Notes under the pieces: model-generated
The model's input: only the letters and a program-made list of their open reading frames with translations
Told to the model about the DNA's origin: nothing
Database searches by the model: none
NCBI RefSeq assembly: GCF_019797825.1
Contig: NZ_CP081855.1
Coordinates: 620,001 to 684,000, forward strand
Reading direction: 5' to 3'
Source: Limosilactobacillus panis
GTDB lineage: Bacteria; Bacillota; Bacilli; Lactobacillales; Lactobacillaceae
Length of the DNA: 64,000 nucleotides
Shown: positions 43,495-50,149 of the stretch, one piece after another
Layout of the letters: each line of letters begins with the position of its first letter
Numbering within the stretch: the stretch's first letter is position 1
Translations under genes and position numbers: made by a program

Positions 43495-43963
43495 TGCTGG
43501 TCATCTCCAAACTGGGGTAGTTTAATTCACCATCCATGAAAAGCTTGATGAGTGCTTCTAATTCCCTGATGATCTGTTGGTCCCGGTTAGTCACTTGTTG
43601 AATTGAAGCGAATAGGTCCCGATTTGCTGCCAGCCGTCTGGAATTATTCCGCTTGATAGGGGATGCTTGGTCCATTTCTCTTAGCATGATGTAAATTCGT
43701 GGCAACTGCGTTTCATCGCTAGTAATTAGTTGTAACTTGTAGAAAAGATTATGCTTAATTGCCAGTGCATAAGTTAAGCAATTAGCGACACGTGATAAGT
43801 CAGTCCCGGTAAAGGCTTCTACTTGTTTGGCTAGAGGATTGATAGCGTGTCCGCTGTCTGCGTCCTCCAGGTACCTTTTTAACAATCGCAAGGCGTGGAT
43901 GGTTAAGTTAATATCCCACTGTTCCCAGTGGCCGTCTGGGGCTGTAAGGGTGATTAATTGCAT
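43487..43963 (-). CDS. hypothetical island protein, 158 aa
   Basis: Soluble helical protein, not recognised. The N-terminus LTAPDGHWEQWDINLTIHAL is strand-rich; from residue 30 on it is mainly helix with DSGHAINPLAKQVEAFTG. It overlaps both neighbours by 8-10 nt, so it is part of the replication operon and may assist the primase. Confidence 0.6.
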   Translation of the reverse strand: MQLITLTAPDGHWEQWDINLTIHALRLLKRYLEDADSGHAINPLAKQVEAFTGTDLSRVANCLTYALAIKHNLFYKLQLITSDETQLPRIYIMLREMDQASPIKRNNSRRLAANRDLFASIQQVTNRDQQIIRELEALIKLFMDGELNYPSLEMTSNG

Positions 43964-44163
43964 GATTTGTCACCATCCATTTCTTTAACGCTAGAAGTGT
44001 CAATAATGTGCTTGAGCTGGTCTGCGGTGTCCTTAAAACGGCTATCGTCGATGATCTTAGCTTGACTTACTAGATCAGCCGTAAAATCACCCTTAATTAT
44101 TGCGAGTATCTTGTTGCCCTTGTGGTCGTCCGCTAACATGAATTTATAATTACTATTTGTCAT
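43954..44163 (-). CDS. hypothetical island protein, 69 aa
   Basis: Small soluble protein (FMLADDHKGNKILAIIKGDF near the start) with an acidic C-terminus. No family recognised. The ribosome site AAAGGAATAAGACA is strong, and the 10-nt overlap with the next gene supports coding. Confidence 0.55.
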   Translation of the reverse strand: MTNSNYKFMLADDHKGNKILAIIKGDFTADLVSQAKIIDDSRFKDTADQLKHIIDTSSVKEMDGDKSCN

Positions 44164-44215
44164 TGTCTTATTCCTTTCTGGGGATGTCCCCCACTGAATT
44201 GCTTCATGATAGAAT

Positions 44216-44313
44216 AGACAAGGCGGTACATATTGCCGCTATGTCTATATTTGTGAGCCTGTTAATGCTGTTTGATGTGGTAGTTAGTCAGCGTTAACGG
44301 CTTTTTTATTTCA
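44216..44313 (+). ncRNA. plus-strand RNA candidate in the replication operon
   Basis: Between two minus-strand genes, a TAGAAT -10-like box (44210-44215) is followed by hairpin TAGACA-GGCGG / CCGC-TGTCTA and by a terminator GCCTGTTAATGCTG / CAGCGTTAACGGC with TTTTTT. No frame fits. It resembles the unit at 37032-37100. It would lie antisense to the operon's leader for the downstream genes. No -35 box is evident. Confidence 0.5.
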
Positions 44314-44337
44314 TGAAACATAATCATCATTTACTTT

Positions 44338-44640
44338 CTAAAACTCAACGCCTCTGATTATTTGTGTCCGTTTTTTCAATTCAGCGATCTGTGAGGCCAG
44401 CGGTTCCAATGCTAGCTGCCGTTCCTCGTCGTTAGTGATAATGAAGTAACCGTTATGGGGCTTCCGGTATACCGCTCCGATTGGCTTGTGGTGAAGTACG
44501 ATCAGACGATTGATGGTTAAGCGAATCCGGCGGCTGCTCCAACCCGTAATCTTCATAATCTCTTTCAACGGGCGTGGTCGATCAATTCCTCTTGGTAGTA
44601 GCTCCATAATTCGCTGCTCGTCCTTGTCTAAATGTTCCAT
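44338..44640 (-). CDS. winged-helix DNA-binding protein, 100 aa
   Basis: Small DNA-binding protein. The helix-turn-helix LKEIMKITGWSSRRIRLTIN (about 24-43) and the wing PHNGYFIITNDEE are clear. Such proteins in phage early operons often modulate replication. It starts directly after the stop of the gene at 44641-44829. Specific partner unknown. Confidence 0.7.
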   Translation of the reverse strand: MEHLDKDEQRIMELLPRGIDRPRPLKEIMKITGWSSRRIRLTINRLIVLHHKPIGAVYRKPHNGYFIITNDEERQLALEPLASQIAELKKRTQIIRGVEF

Positions 44641-44829
44641 CTACTCGGCCCCCTTCAATAGGTCTTTAAGCTCTGCTAGTTCCTGGATACTTTCATCAAT
44701 CAAGGTGAGGGCGCTAACCTCTTGACCGTCGGTGTATGTTTTACCGGTGCCATTTAGCGTCTTGATATTGCCTTCAATGTCAGAAAGAAGCGAACTCTTT
44801 AATAACTTGTCGTCCTTACTTAGCTTCAT
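44641..44829 (-). CDS. hypothetical island protein, 62 aa
   Basis: Acidic helical peptide (LTLIDESIQELAELKDLLKG at the C-terminus). Ribosome site GGGGGTAACGAT. Not recognised; embedded without gaps in the early operon. Confidence 0.55.
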   Translation of the reverse strand: MKLSKDDKLLKSSLLSDIEGNIKTLNGTGKTYTDGQEVSALTLIDESIQELAELKDLLKGAE

Positions 44830-44840
44830 ATCGTTACCCC

Positions 44841-44981
44841 CTAATTAGTAAATTGAGCGACTGTGCCAATAATAAAGGCTGCTACTGGTACAAACGTTGC
44901 TAGGTAAGCCCACAAGCGGTCACTTGGTTCCGTATACCAGAAGGCCAGTATTTGATTATCAATAGTGCGTAATGCTTTCAT
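44841..44981 (-). CDS. small membrane protein, 46 aa
   Basis: Short frame beginning MKALRTIDNQILAFWY with one hydrophobic helix (LWAYLATFVPVAAFIIGTVA). GAGGTAATTAATCACG precedes the start. Not recognised. Confidence 0.5.
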   Translation of the reverse strand: MKALRTIDNQILAFWYTEPSDRLWAYLATFVPVAAFIIGTVAQFTN

Positions 44982-45002
44982 CGTGATTAATTACCTCTCA
45001 TT

Positions 45003-45022
45003 GCACGCTGGGGCGCTGTGCG
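45003..45022 (+). repeat. dispersed CACGCTGGGG repeat, copy 2
   Basis: GCACGCTGGGGCGCTGTGCG, preceded by CTCTCATT. Related copies: inverted at 34352-34366 and direct at 48417-48436 before the integrase gene. Confidence 0.55.
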
Positions 45023-45031
45023 TTAATTCTT

Positions 45032-45307
45032 TTACTGTTGTTGTGACTTCATCCACTGGTCAAGGGATGATTTACAGTAGTGCTTGCTGCCTTCGATTGT
45101 GATGGTGGGGAAGTTAATGTCTGCTCTTTCCCACTTGATGAGGGTACCTGGTGAAGTCCCCAGATACTTAGCAGCCTGCCGTTGGTTCATATACTCTGGC
45201 CAGTGGTTTGTTGCCTTTGTATCTGCCACCACCTGTTCAATAGCAGCCTTGACCATTGAAAAAGTGGCCCGCTCTAATTCCGGCGGTAGCTTTACTCCAA
45301 TATCCAT
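45032..45307 (-). CDS. helix-turn-helix (MerR/excisionase-like) protein
   Basis: Protein of 91 residues from the ATG after GGAGGTGAAAGTT. The C-terminal half holds MNQRQAAKYLGTSPGTLIKW (helix-turn-helix) and a KHYCKSSLDQWM wing, typical of HTH_17 excisionase-type proteins. Perhaps a directionality factor or a regulator of the early operon. Confidence 0.75.
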   Translation of the reverse strand: MDIGVKLPPELERATFSMVKAAIEQVVADTKATNHWPEYMNQRQAAKYLGTSPGTLIKWERADINFPTITIEGSKHYCKSSLDQWMKSQQQ

Positions 45308-45322
45308 AACTTTCACCTCCAA

Positions 45323-45934
45323 TCACGCTAAGAGCAGAACACCCTTTACTTCGTTCCACGTCTTATTTAGTCCAACTAAACCGATAGCAATATTTTCCAA
45401 TTGGCTGTAACGTTCTTGTTCTTTGATAGTCAATCCATCAAGGGCCGTCTTGACGTTGCGGCTCTTTTTAATTTGCTGAGCAGTTAGGCCCGTAGCACGT
45501 TTAAGAAGTAACTGGGTCATATTGATATAGATATGTTTGGGAGCTTGCGGCCATTCTTTGATAGCGTCCGTTAATGATTTTCGTTGTGGTTTGCCGATTG
45601 CCCGGTTAATTTGACGCTGGGTTAATTCTTTCTTCATGCGGTAGAACTCACGAACCAAGTTCTTTTTGAATTGGTTTACCTGCGGTGTGTTGTCCAGGTA
45701 AGTAATCAATAAAGTAGCTTGCTGTTCGTTAAGGTGGTAAGTCTTTTGCGGCCGTCCTCGTCCGGGTAATTTAGCATTTTCAAAATGCAAAATTCCAAAC
45801 TCTTCTAAATCGTTTTTGTGATTGCGGATAAGGTTCTTAACTACTTTCGATTGATTATTACTACATTCTGCGATGATCTTATCTGTGGTATACGGCTCTT
45901 CATTCAAGCCGTGCATGAAAACTAGATTGTTCAT
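45323..45934 (-). CDS. Rha-family phage regulatory protein
   Basis: Protein of 203 residues. N-terminal Rha domain with YTTDKIIAECSNNQSKVVKN, GRPQKTYHLNEQQATLLITY and FKKNLVREFYRMKKEL, then a C-terminal domain of unknown function (QAPKHIYINMTQLLLKRATG). Rha proteins are common early regulators in temperate phages and satellites; the molecular target is unknown. Ribosome site AGGGGATGAATTATT. Confidence 0.85.
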   Translation of the reverse strand: MNNLVFMHGLNEEPYTTDKIIAECSNNQSKVVKNLIRNHKNDLEEFGILHFENAKLPGRGRPQKTYHLNEQQATLLITYLDNTPQVNQFKKNLVREFYRMKKELTQRQINRAIGKPQRKSLTDAIKEWPQAPKHIYINMTQLLLKRATGLTAQQIKKSRNVKTALDGLTIKEQERYSQLENIAIGLVGLNKTWNEVKGVLLLA

Positions 45935-45949
45935 TAATAATTCATCCCC

Positions 45950-46135
45950 TTACTTGTCTTGTGTTGCTACTACACGATGTTCGGCCATGAACTTATCAAT
46001 ATCAGCTTTAGCGATGCGCTTAGATTTACCAACTTTAATGGTTGGTAAACCATCCGAAATATACTTTCGTAAAGTAGCTGGTGACTTCACGCCAATATAT
46101 TTCATGGCCTGTTGGTAGCTAAAATACTCGGTCAT
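45950..46135 (-). CDS. AlpA/excisionase-like HTH protein
   Basis: Protein of 61 residues reading SYQQAMKYIGVKSPATLRKY with GLPTIKVGKSKRIAKADIDK, a helix-turn-helix excisionase fold. It is the first gene of the leftward early operon, opposite the repressor, the place of the PICI derepression or xis gene. Ribosome site GGGGGCGA. Confidence 0.75.
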   Translation of the reverse strand: MTEYFSYQQAMKYIGVKSPATLRKYISDGLPTIKVGKSKRIAKADIDKFMAEHRVVATQDK

Positions 46136-46153
46136 GTTTTTCGCCCCCTTAAA

Positions 46154-46227
46154 AATACATTTTGTCTTTTGATTGACAGCTTTATATTAAATAATACGTT
46201 TTGTATTGTCAAGACATAATGTATTAT
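46154..46227. promoter_or_regulatory. divergent operator region of the repressor
   Basis: Three related sites: AATACATTTTGTCTT (46154), the palindromic AATACGTTTTGTATT (46193) and an inverted ACATAATGTATTAT (46214). They lie between the divergent excisionase-like gene and repressor gene, where a CI/Stl-type repressor should bind. Confidence 0.65.
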
Positions 46228-46274
46228 TTTTGGTTATTTTATGTTATTCTGTAATTGTTATGAGGTATAAAGCT

Positions 46275-46958
46275 ATGAATAGAATTAGAGAATGTCGAAA
46301 AAAGAAAAAGCTAACTCTTAAGCAATTAAGTGAAGAGCTAGCTAAAAACAATTTTAAAATATCTGCTGACGCTTTGGGAAAGTATGAGAGAGGTGATAGG
46401 GAGCCAAAAATGGGAACATGGGTAAAATTAGCTGACTTTTTTCGGGTTCCTGTAACGTACTTACAAGGTATTAGTGGAGACAGTTTATCTTTCACTGATG
46501 ATTGGCCTTTAAGAATGAAAGCCGATCACTTAGAAAAATTCAATAAATTTATAGATCAGATTAACGAAGGTATAGATTCTCACGATGAAGAATATTATTC
46601 TTCAAAAGAATTTGACGATAAAACTAAAGATTCTGTAGGTTCTTTTTTGCAAAATGCTGAAAGCTTATCTCAGACTCTGTTAGCTTTTAATAAGTTAGAC
46701 CAAGAAGCTTCTAAAAGTCGTAACCTTTTATTCAGTTATTTAAATGATTTTCTTACTTCTGTAAATAATAAAACTTGGGAATCTATTAATAGAAATGACG
46801 ATATATCAACTAGAAATTCAAAATTAAGAAAATCTTGGCTTCAAATTTCAGTGATCGTAGCAACAATGCTGAATGTATCTAAAGATAAGTCTTTTAGAAA
46901 AGCTATGGATAATAAGGTTAAACAATTAATGAATCAAGAAAATAGCGATAATCAATAA
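46275..46958 (+). CDS. XRE-family repressor (Stl/CI-like)
   Basis: Protein of 227 residues from the ATG after GAGG. N-terminal helix-turn-helix LTLKQLSEELAKNNFKISAD with YERGDREPKMGTWVKLADFF (about residues 12-60); the C-terminal 160 residues are helical and unlike a CI peptidase (no Ser-Lys protease motif), as in satellite Stl repressors that are removed by a helper-phage protein. AT-rich compared with the neighbouring genes. Divergent from the early operon and faced by three operator-like repeats. Confidence 0.85.
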   Translation: MNRIRECRKKKKLTLKQLSEELAKNNFKISADALGKYERGDREPKMGTWVKLADFFRVPVTYLQGISGDSLSFTDDWPLRMKADHLEKFNKFIDQINEGIDSHDEEYYSSKEFDDKTKDSVGSFLQNAESLSQTLLAFNKLDQEASKSRNLLFSYLNDFLTSVNNKTWESINRNDDISTRNSKLRKSWLQISVIVATMLNVSKDKSFRKAMDNKVKQLMNQENSDNQ

Positions 46959-47053
46959 TATATTTCCTAACTCTCGGTCTATTAAGGTTAACGTGAAAAA
47001 TACCAATTACGTCCAAGCGTGATCGACGTTAAAAGCTACTGGGAGGAATTATT

Positions 47054-47437
47054 TTGGCTAAAAAGATCAAAGACAATGAGGGAAACGTCTATAAACAAGT
47101 AACCCCAAGCAATTCTGATCGCAAGCGTACACTCGAAATTGTTATCGGGATTATTGCTATTATTCTGTCTGTTGTATGTATCGGCGGTAGCTTTGGGGCT
47201 GCCAGCGTTGCTGATGCCTTTGGTGGCGGCGGATACTATACCGCTAAAATGATGTTAGGGCTAGTTCTCGCCATAGCCGCTTTTGTTCTCGTGTTTTTTA
47301 TTAATAAAAAGCGGACATTAATTGGATGGCTCATTCTCGTATTTGGGCTAATCATTCTTTTTATGTGTGGGGAATATGGCATCATTCCTGGAATAGTCTA
47401 CGCAATTGATGGTGTTTTAATTTTAATTAGGAAGTAG
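47054..47437 (+). CDS. small membrane protein with MAKK-DxxGNxY N-terminus
   Basis: Protein of 127 residues: a short N-terminal MAKKIKDNEGNVYKQVTP, then three to four hydrophobic helices (about 27-48, 59-78, 82-101, 106-122). TTG start after GGGAGGAAT. Its N-terminal shares the pattern of the next protein, so the two are related in that segment. In phage lysogeny modules such proteins may act at the envelope (inference). Confidence 0.65.
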   Translation: MAKKIKDNEGNVYKQVTPSNSDRKRTLEIVIGIIAIILSVVCIGGSFGAASVADAFGGGGYYTAKMMLGLVLAIAAFVLVFFINKKRTLIGWLILVFGLIILFMCGEYGIIPGIVYAIDGVLILIRK

Positions 47438-47445
47438 GTTTTATT

Positions 47446-48126
47446 ATGGCTAAAAAGATGGTTGATAAAGATGGAAATACATATGTACAAGTAAAGCCCT
47501 GGTATAAGCGCTGGTGGGTTTGGGTACTCGTTGTAATTTTAATATTTGTTATTGGATCAGCAGCTGGTAGTGACGATTCTTCAAGTTCATCCAGTAGTTC
47601 AAGTGCCACAAGCAAACCAGTAAAGAATACAGCCAAAGAGGTAACGCTAGGTGCAGGAACCTATAAAGTAGGTCAAGACATCAAGCCTGGTCGGTATGTT
47701 GTTACGGCAACAAACGGTAGCGGTAATTTTACTAACAAGTCTGGAAGTATCAACGTAATCTTAGGTACTTCAGAAGATGATGACGCTGGGCAGATTACCT
47801 CATATACTACCGACCTTCACAAGGGCGAAACCATTAAGCTAGAAGGTATCCAGTCAGCTGATTTCAAGCCAACGTCAAAGCCTAAATATCAAACTACTTT
47901 GTCTGCTGGTTCATGGAAGGTTGGTCAAGATATTAAGCCTGGCCGATATGAAATCAAAGCTATGCAAGGTAGCGGTAATTTAACAACTTCTGATGGTGAT
48001 GTTAACGAAATTCTTGGTACTGAATCCGATTCAGACTCTGGACAAGTTACCCATGTTACCGCTAATCTCTCAAACGGCCAGACGTTAAATACCGACCTTC
48101 AGCAAATTAAACTCATTAAGAAATAA
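47446..48126 (+). CDS. membrane-anchored protein with two repeated beta domains
   Basis: Protein of 226 residues. N-terminal MAKKMVDKDGNTYVQVKPWY (same pattern as the gene before), one membrane helix (about 24-43), a Ser-rich stalk, then two homologous domains of about 70 residues, each with VGQDIKPGRY and a later ILGT (about 70-118 and 150-190). The repeats are outside the membrane by orientation. Often found beside integrase in lactobacillar phage elements; a role in superinfection exclusion is possible but not shown. Confidence 0.7.
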   Translation: MAKKMVDKDGNTYVQVKPWYKRWWVWVLVVILIFVIGSAAGSDDSSSSSSSSSATSKPVKNTAKEVTLGAGTYKVGQDIKPGRYVVTATNGSGNFTNKSGSINVILGTSEDDDAGQITSYTTDLHKGETIKLEGIQSADFKPTSKPKYQTTLSAGSWKVGQDIKPGRYEIKAMQGSGNLTTSDGDVNEILGTESDSDSGQVTHVTANLSNGQTLNTDLQQIKLIKK

Positions 48127-48454
48127 GGTTCGGAAATTGCCCCAAATAAATTACCAACCGCTGATAAATCTAAGGTGTCGATAGTTTGACCAACCATCGC
48201 AATTCACGACGGTATTATATGGGAACCCATCTCCGCCTTTGAAATGCTACCAGAATACCAACCAGCTCAAAATTGCGCTCGTTAACTTTTCCCCACTTCT
48301 GGGGATGCTATTCATATCATGGACCGAACCGGGTACACGTCCGGCCTGGTCCGCTCATAAGCAATTGAGGAGAATCCAAAATTGGATCCTCGTCAATTAA
48401 ATCCCCCTCTCATTGCCACGCTGGGGAGCTGTGCGAATGAAAAGGGGTTATCTT
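48127..48454. other. intergenic region upstream of the integrase
   Basis: About 330 bp with no gene. It contains an inverted repeat (AATTGAGGA...ATCC against GGATCCTCGTCAATT, 48363-48398) and the third CACGCTGGGG repeat (48417-48436), 19 bp before the integrase start. Promoter elements are not clear. Confidence 0.5.
48417..48436 (+). repeat. dispersed CACGCTGGGG repeat, copy 3
   Basis: CCACGCTGGGGAGCTGTGCG preceded by CTCTCATTG, nearly the same as 45003-45022. Confidence 0.55.
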
Positions 48455-49540
48455 ATGAGTTATGTAAGGAAAGCTAAAAAAGGATACTACGGCGTTGCGG
48501 TATATCGTGACGAGAACGGGAAGCGGCGGCAAAAATCTGCCGGGTGCTTTAAGTTAAAACGTGAAGCGGTATCTGCTGCCGTTACTCTGGAAAAGAAGCT
48601 TAATGCAATCAATCAACCGTTAAAAGATATATCACTAGCTGATTATTACCAGCGCTGGTATGAAGCTTACAAACAGAACGGGCTTTCTGGTATTTCTAAA
48701 AGTCGATATGAAATTTTCCACAAGGTAATCAGTAACTATTTTGGTGATAATAAGTTGCGGGCCATTCGTCGTTCTGATTATCAGCAATTCATTAATGAGT
48801 ACGGGACCAAGCACGCAATGTCCAGTGTTTCTAAGTTAAATGGTGCCATTCGTTCCTGTGTGGGCTATGCGATTGATGATGATGTAATAACGAAAGACTT
48901 TACCCACAACGTCAAATTGGTTAATAACAAGGAACGGGAATATAAAGTAGAGTATCTTACCAATGATGAGCTAGTAACTCTTAAAACTGCTATAGTTGGC
49001 AAGCTTAATCGTTACAATACCAGCCGTTATATGATCTTGACCGCTATTTACACGGGAATGCGAAAGAGTGAAATACAAGCGCTCACATGGAAAGATATAG
49101 ACTTTCTCCATGCTACGATCAGCATAAGTAAATCGTGGGACGAAAAGAAAAAAGCTTTCAAATCAACTAAAACTGAATCAAGTAAACGGACGATCAAGGT
49201 CAATCGTGAGTTGCTCAATCACTTAGCTGATCTAAAAGCTAATCAATCGGTTATGGTATTTCAGAATGTACTGGGGACCATCCCCACAAGTAACGCTCTG
49301 AATAAATGTTTACGTTCTATTATGGCTTCATGTAAGCTAAAAAAGCAAGGCTTCCATTTTCACTCACTGCGCCACGTTCATGTTGCCTACCTATTAGGTA
49401 AGGGCGTAGATATTTATGCCATATCGAAAAGGCTGGGGCATTCAAATATCACGGTTACGTTGAAAACTTATTCCTATTTAATAGAGGAATATAAGGCAAA
49501 AAATGACACGCTTATTATCGACAAATTAGCGGAATTATGA
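48455..49540 (+). CDS. int: tyrosine site-specific integrase
   Basis: Recombines the island into the 3' end of ssrA. It has 361 residues: an N-terminal arm-binding domain (SYVRKAKKGYYGVAVYRDEN), a core-binding SAM-like domain (60-160) and the catalytic domain. Catalytic residues: Arg203 (TGMRKSEIQALTW), Lys about 240, HSLRH with His303 and Arg306, His329 (RLGHSNITV) and Tyr339. The ATG at 48455 follows AGGGGTTATCTT. attR lies 63 bp past the stop and arm-site-like repeats lie in between. Confidence 0.96.
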   Translation: MSYVRKAKKGYYGVAVYRDENGKRRQKSAGCFKLKREAVSAAVTLEKKLNAINQPLKDISLADYYQRWYEAYKQNGLSGISKSRYEIFHKVISNYFGDNKLRAIRRSDYQQFINEYGTKHAMSSVSKLNGAIRSCVGYAIDDDVITKDFTHNVKLVNNKEREYKVEYLTNDELVTLKTAIVGKLNRYNTSRYMILTAIYTGMRKSEIQALTWKDIDFLHATISISKSWDEKKKAFKSTKTESSKRTIKVNRELLNHLADLKANQSVMVFQNVLGTIPTSNALNKCLRSIMASCKLKKQGFHFHSLRHVHVAYLLGKGVDIYAISKRLGHSNITVTLKTYSYLIEEYKAKNDTLIIDKLAEL

Positions 49541-49544
49541 GTAA

Positions 49545-49566
49545 TGCGGAAAAAGTGCGGAAAAAA
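49545..49566 (+). repeat. putative integrase arm-site repeat, right copy
   Basis: TGCGGAAAAAGTGCGGAAAA, matching the pairs near attL; it starts 4 bp after the integrase stop. Confidence 0.5.
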
Positions 49567-49603
49567 GTACCATAAAGCCCGGTATATAAGGGTCGTGTAT
49601 GGT

Positions 49604-49615
49604 CGTCATCTCCAT
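49604..49615 (+). repeat. attR core of the island
   Basis: Second exact copy of CGTCATCTCCAT. Sequence past 49615 should be the original DNA downstream of ssrA. Confidence 0.85.
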
Positions 49616-49777
49616 AATTGGGTTGCGTTGAGTAGTAAGCAACTTCAAAACGTCGGTATAGTAGACTTTCAGAAAATACAACTTTCAATTAAATGTTGTA
49701 TAGAAAGTAAATATTGCTTGGGCGTGGCCATCATGACAAAATGTGATGGTTTTTTTTATTTTAAATTTTGCGATAAT

Positions 49778-49945
49778 AAAAAGTGCACTGGCTACCACCA
49801 ATGCACAAGCTCAATATGAAAGGACTGACCCTTTTTGGCGACGTTCTTTGTTGCACTTGGCTGGTGGTGTATTGCAGTACACCAGAACAAGAGCGCTACC
49901 GTTAAGCTATCAGCCTAATTGTTGAATATAATATATTTTACGATT
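49778..49945 (-). ncRNA. minus-strand RNA with tRNA-like 5' part
   Basis: On the minus strand a TATAAT box (complement of 49952-49957) precedes GGCTGATAGCTTAACGGTAG (from 49915), which looks like a tRNA acceptor strand and D-arm; GGCTG pairs with CAGCC after a hairpin (CTGGTGTA / TACACCACCAG). A T-arm is missing, so it is not a working tRNA. The transcript ends at a terminator GTGCATTGG / CCAGTGCAC with TTTTTATT (49778-49806). No protein frame fits. It lies in host DNA, just outside attR. Confidence 0.55.
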
Positions 49946-49979
49946 GACTATATTATAGCATGGTTTAGCGACTTGGACG

Positions 49980-50008
49980 ACCGTCTAGCTTCGGCTGGAC
50001 GGTTTTTC
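49980..50008. terminator. UUCG-type hairpin terminator
   Basis: Stem ACCGTC-AGC / GCT-GGACGGT closed by a TTCG loop, then TTTTTCTGT. Confidence 0.8.
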
Positions 50009-50149
50009 TGTATCGTCAATGTATACGTGTCGGCCATTAATAAGCCGCTATTTAAAATTGCCTAAACCGGCTTTCGAGCTTGCTACCTTTCAAAAGGAAT
50101 GGAGAAAAGTATATAATGATGGTTAAGCTAAGGGAAAGAGGTGGCACGG

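Larger units (their letters stand above)
34211..49615. mobile_element. phage-satellite (PICI-like) island in ssrA
   Basis: About 15.4 kb between the two att copies. The plan follows Gram-positive PICIs: integrase at one end, divergent repressor and early operon, small excisionase and Rha-like genes, PrimPol-helicase pair, iterons, ArpU-like late regulator, then cargo at the far end. No capsid, portal, tail, large terminase, holin or endolysin is present, so it is not a complete prophage. Most genes read leftward on the minus strand; repressor, two membrane/surface proteins and integrase read rightward. It contains an IS982 copy and an IS4-type remnant. A remnant prophage or conjugative relic is the alternative. 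Confidence 0.8.
49616..50149. other. intergenic region past attR
   Basis: About 530 bp without a supported gene. It holds a plus-strand terminator-like hairpin CCATCA/TGATGG with TTTTTTTTATT (49728-49760), a minus-strand RNA candidate (49778-49945), a hairpin terminator (49980-50008) and a possible promoter TTCAAA-N17-TATAAT (50089-50117) for the pyridoxine kinase operon. Confidence 0.6.

Noticed and set aside
34211..49615. A complete temperate prophage
   Set aside because: Only 15 kb, with no capsid, portal, tail, large terminase or lysis genes visible.
49743..49925. 60-residue plus-strand frame as a type I toxin
   Set aside because: No ribosome site, composition unlike Fst/Ldr toxins after the first 20 residues, and it lies antisense to the RNA candidate.
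49778..49945. A functional tRNA gene on the minus strand
   Set aside because: The D-arm resemblance is clear, but there is no T-arm, no 7-bp acceptor stem and no normal anticodon loop.
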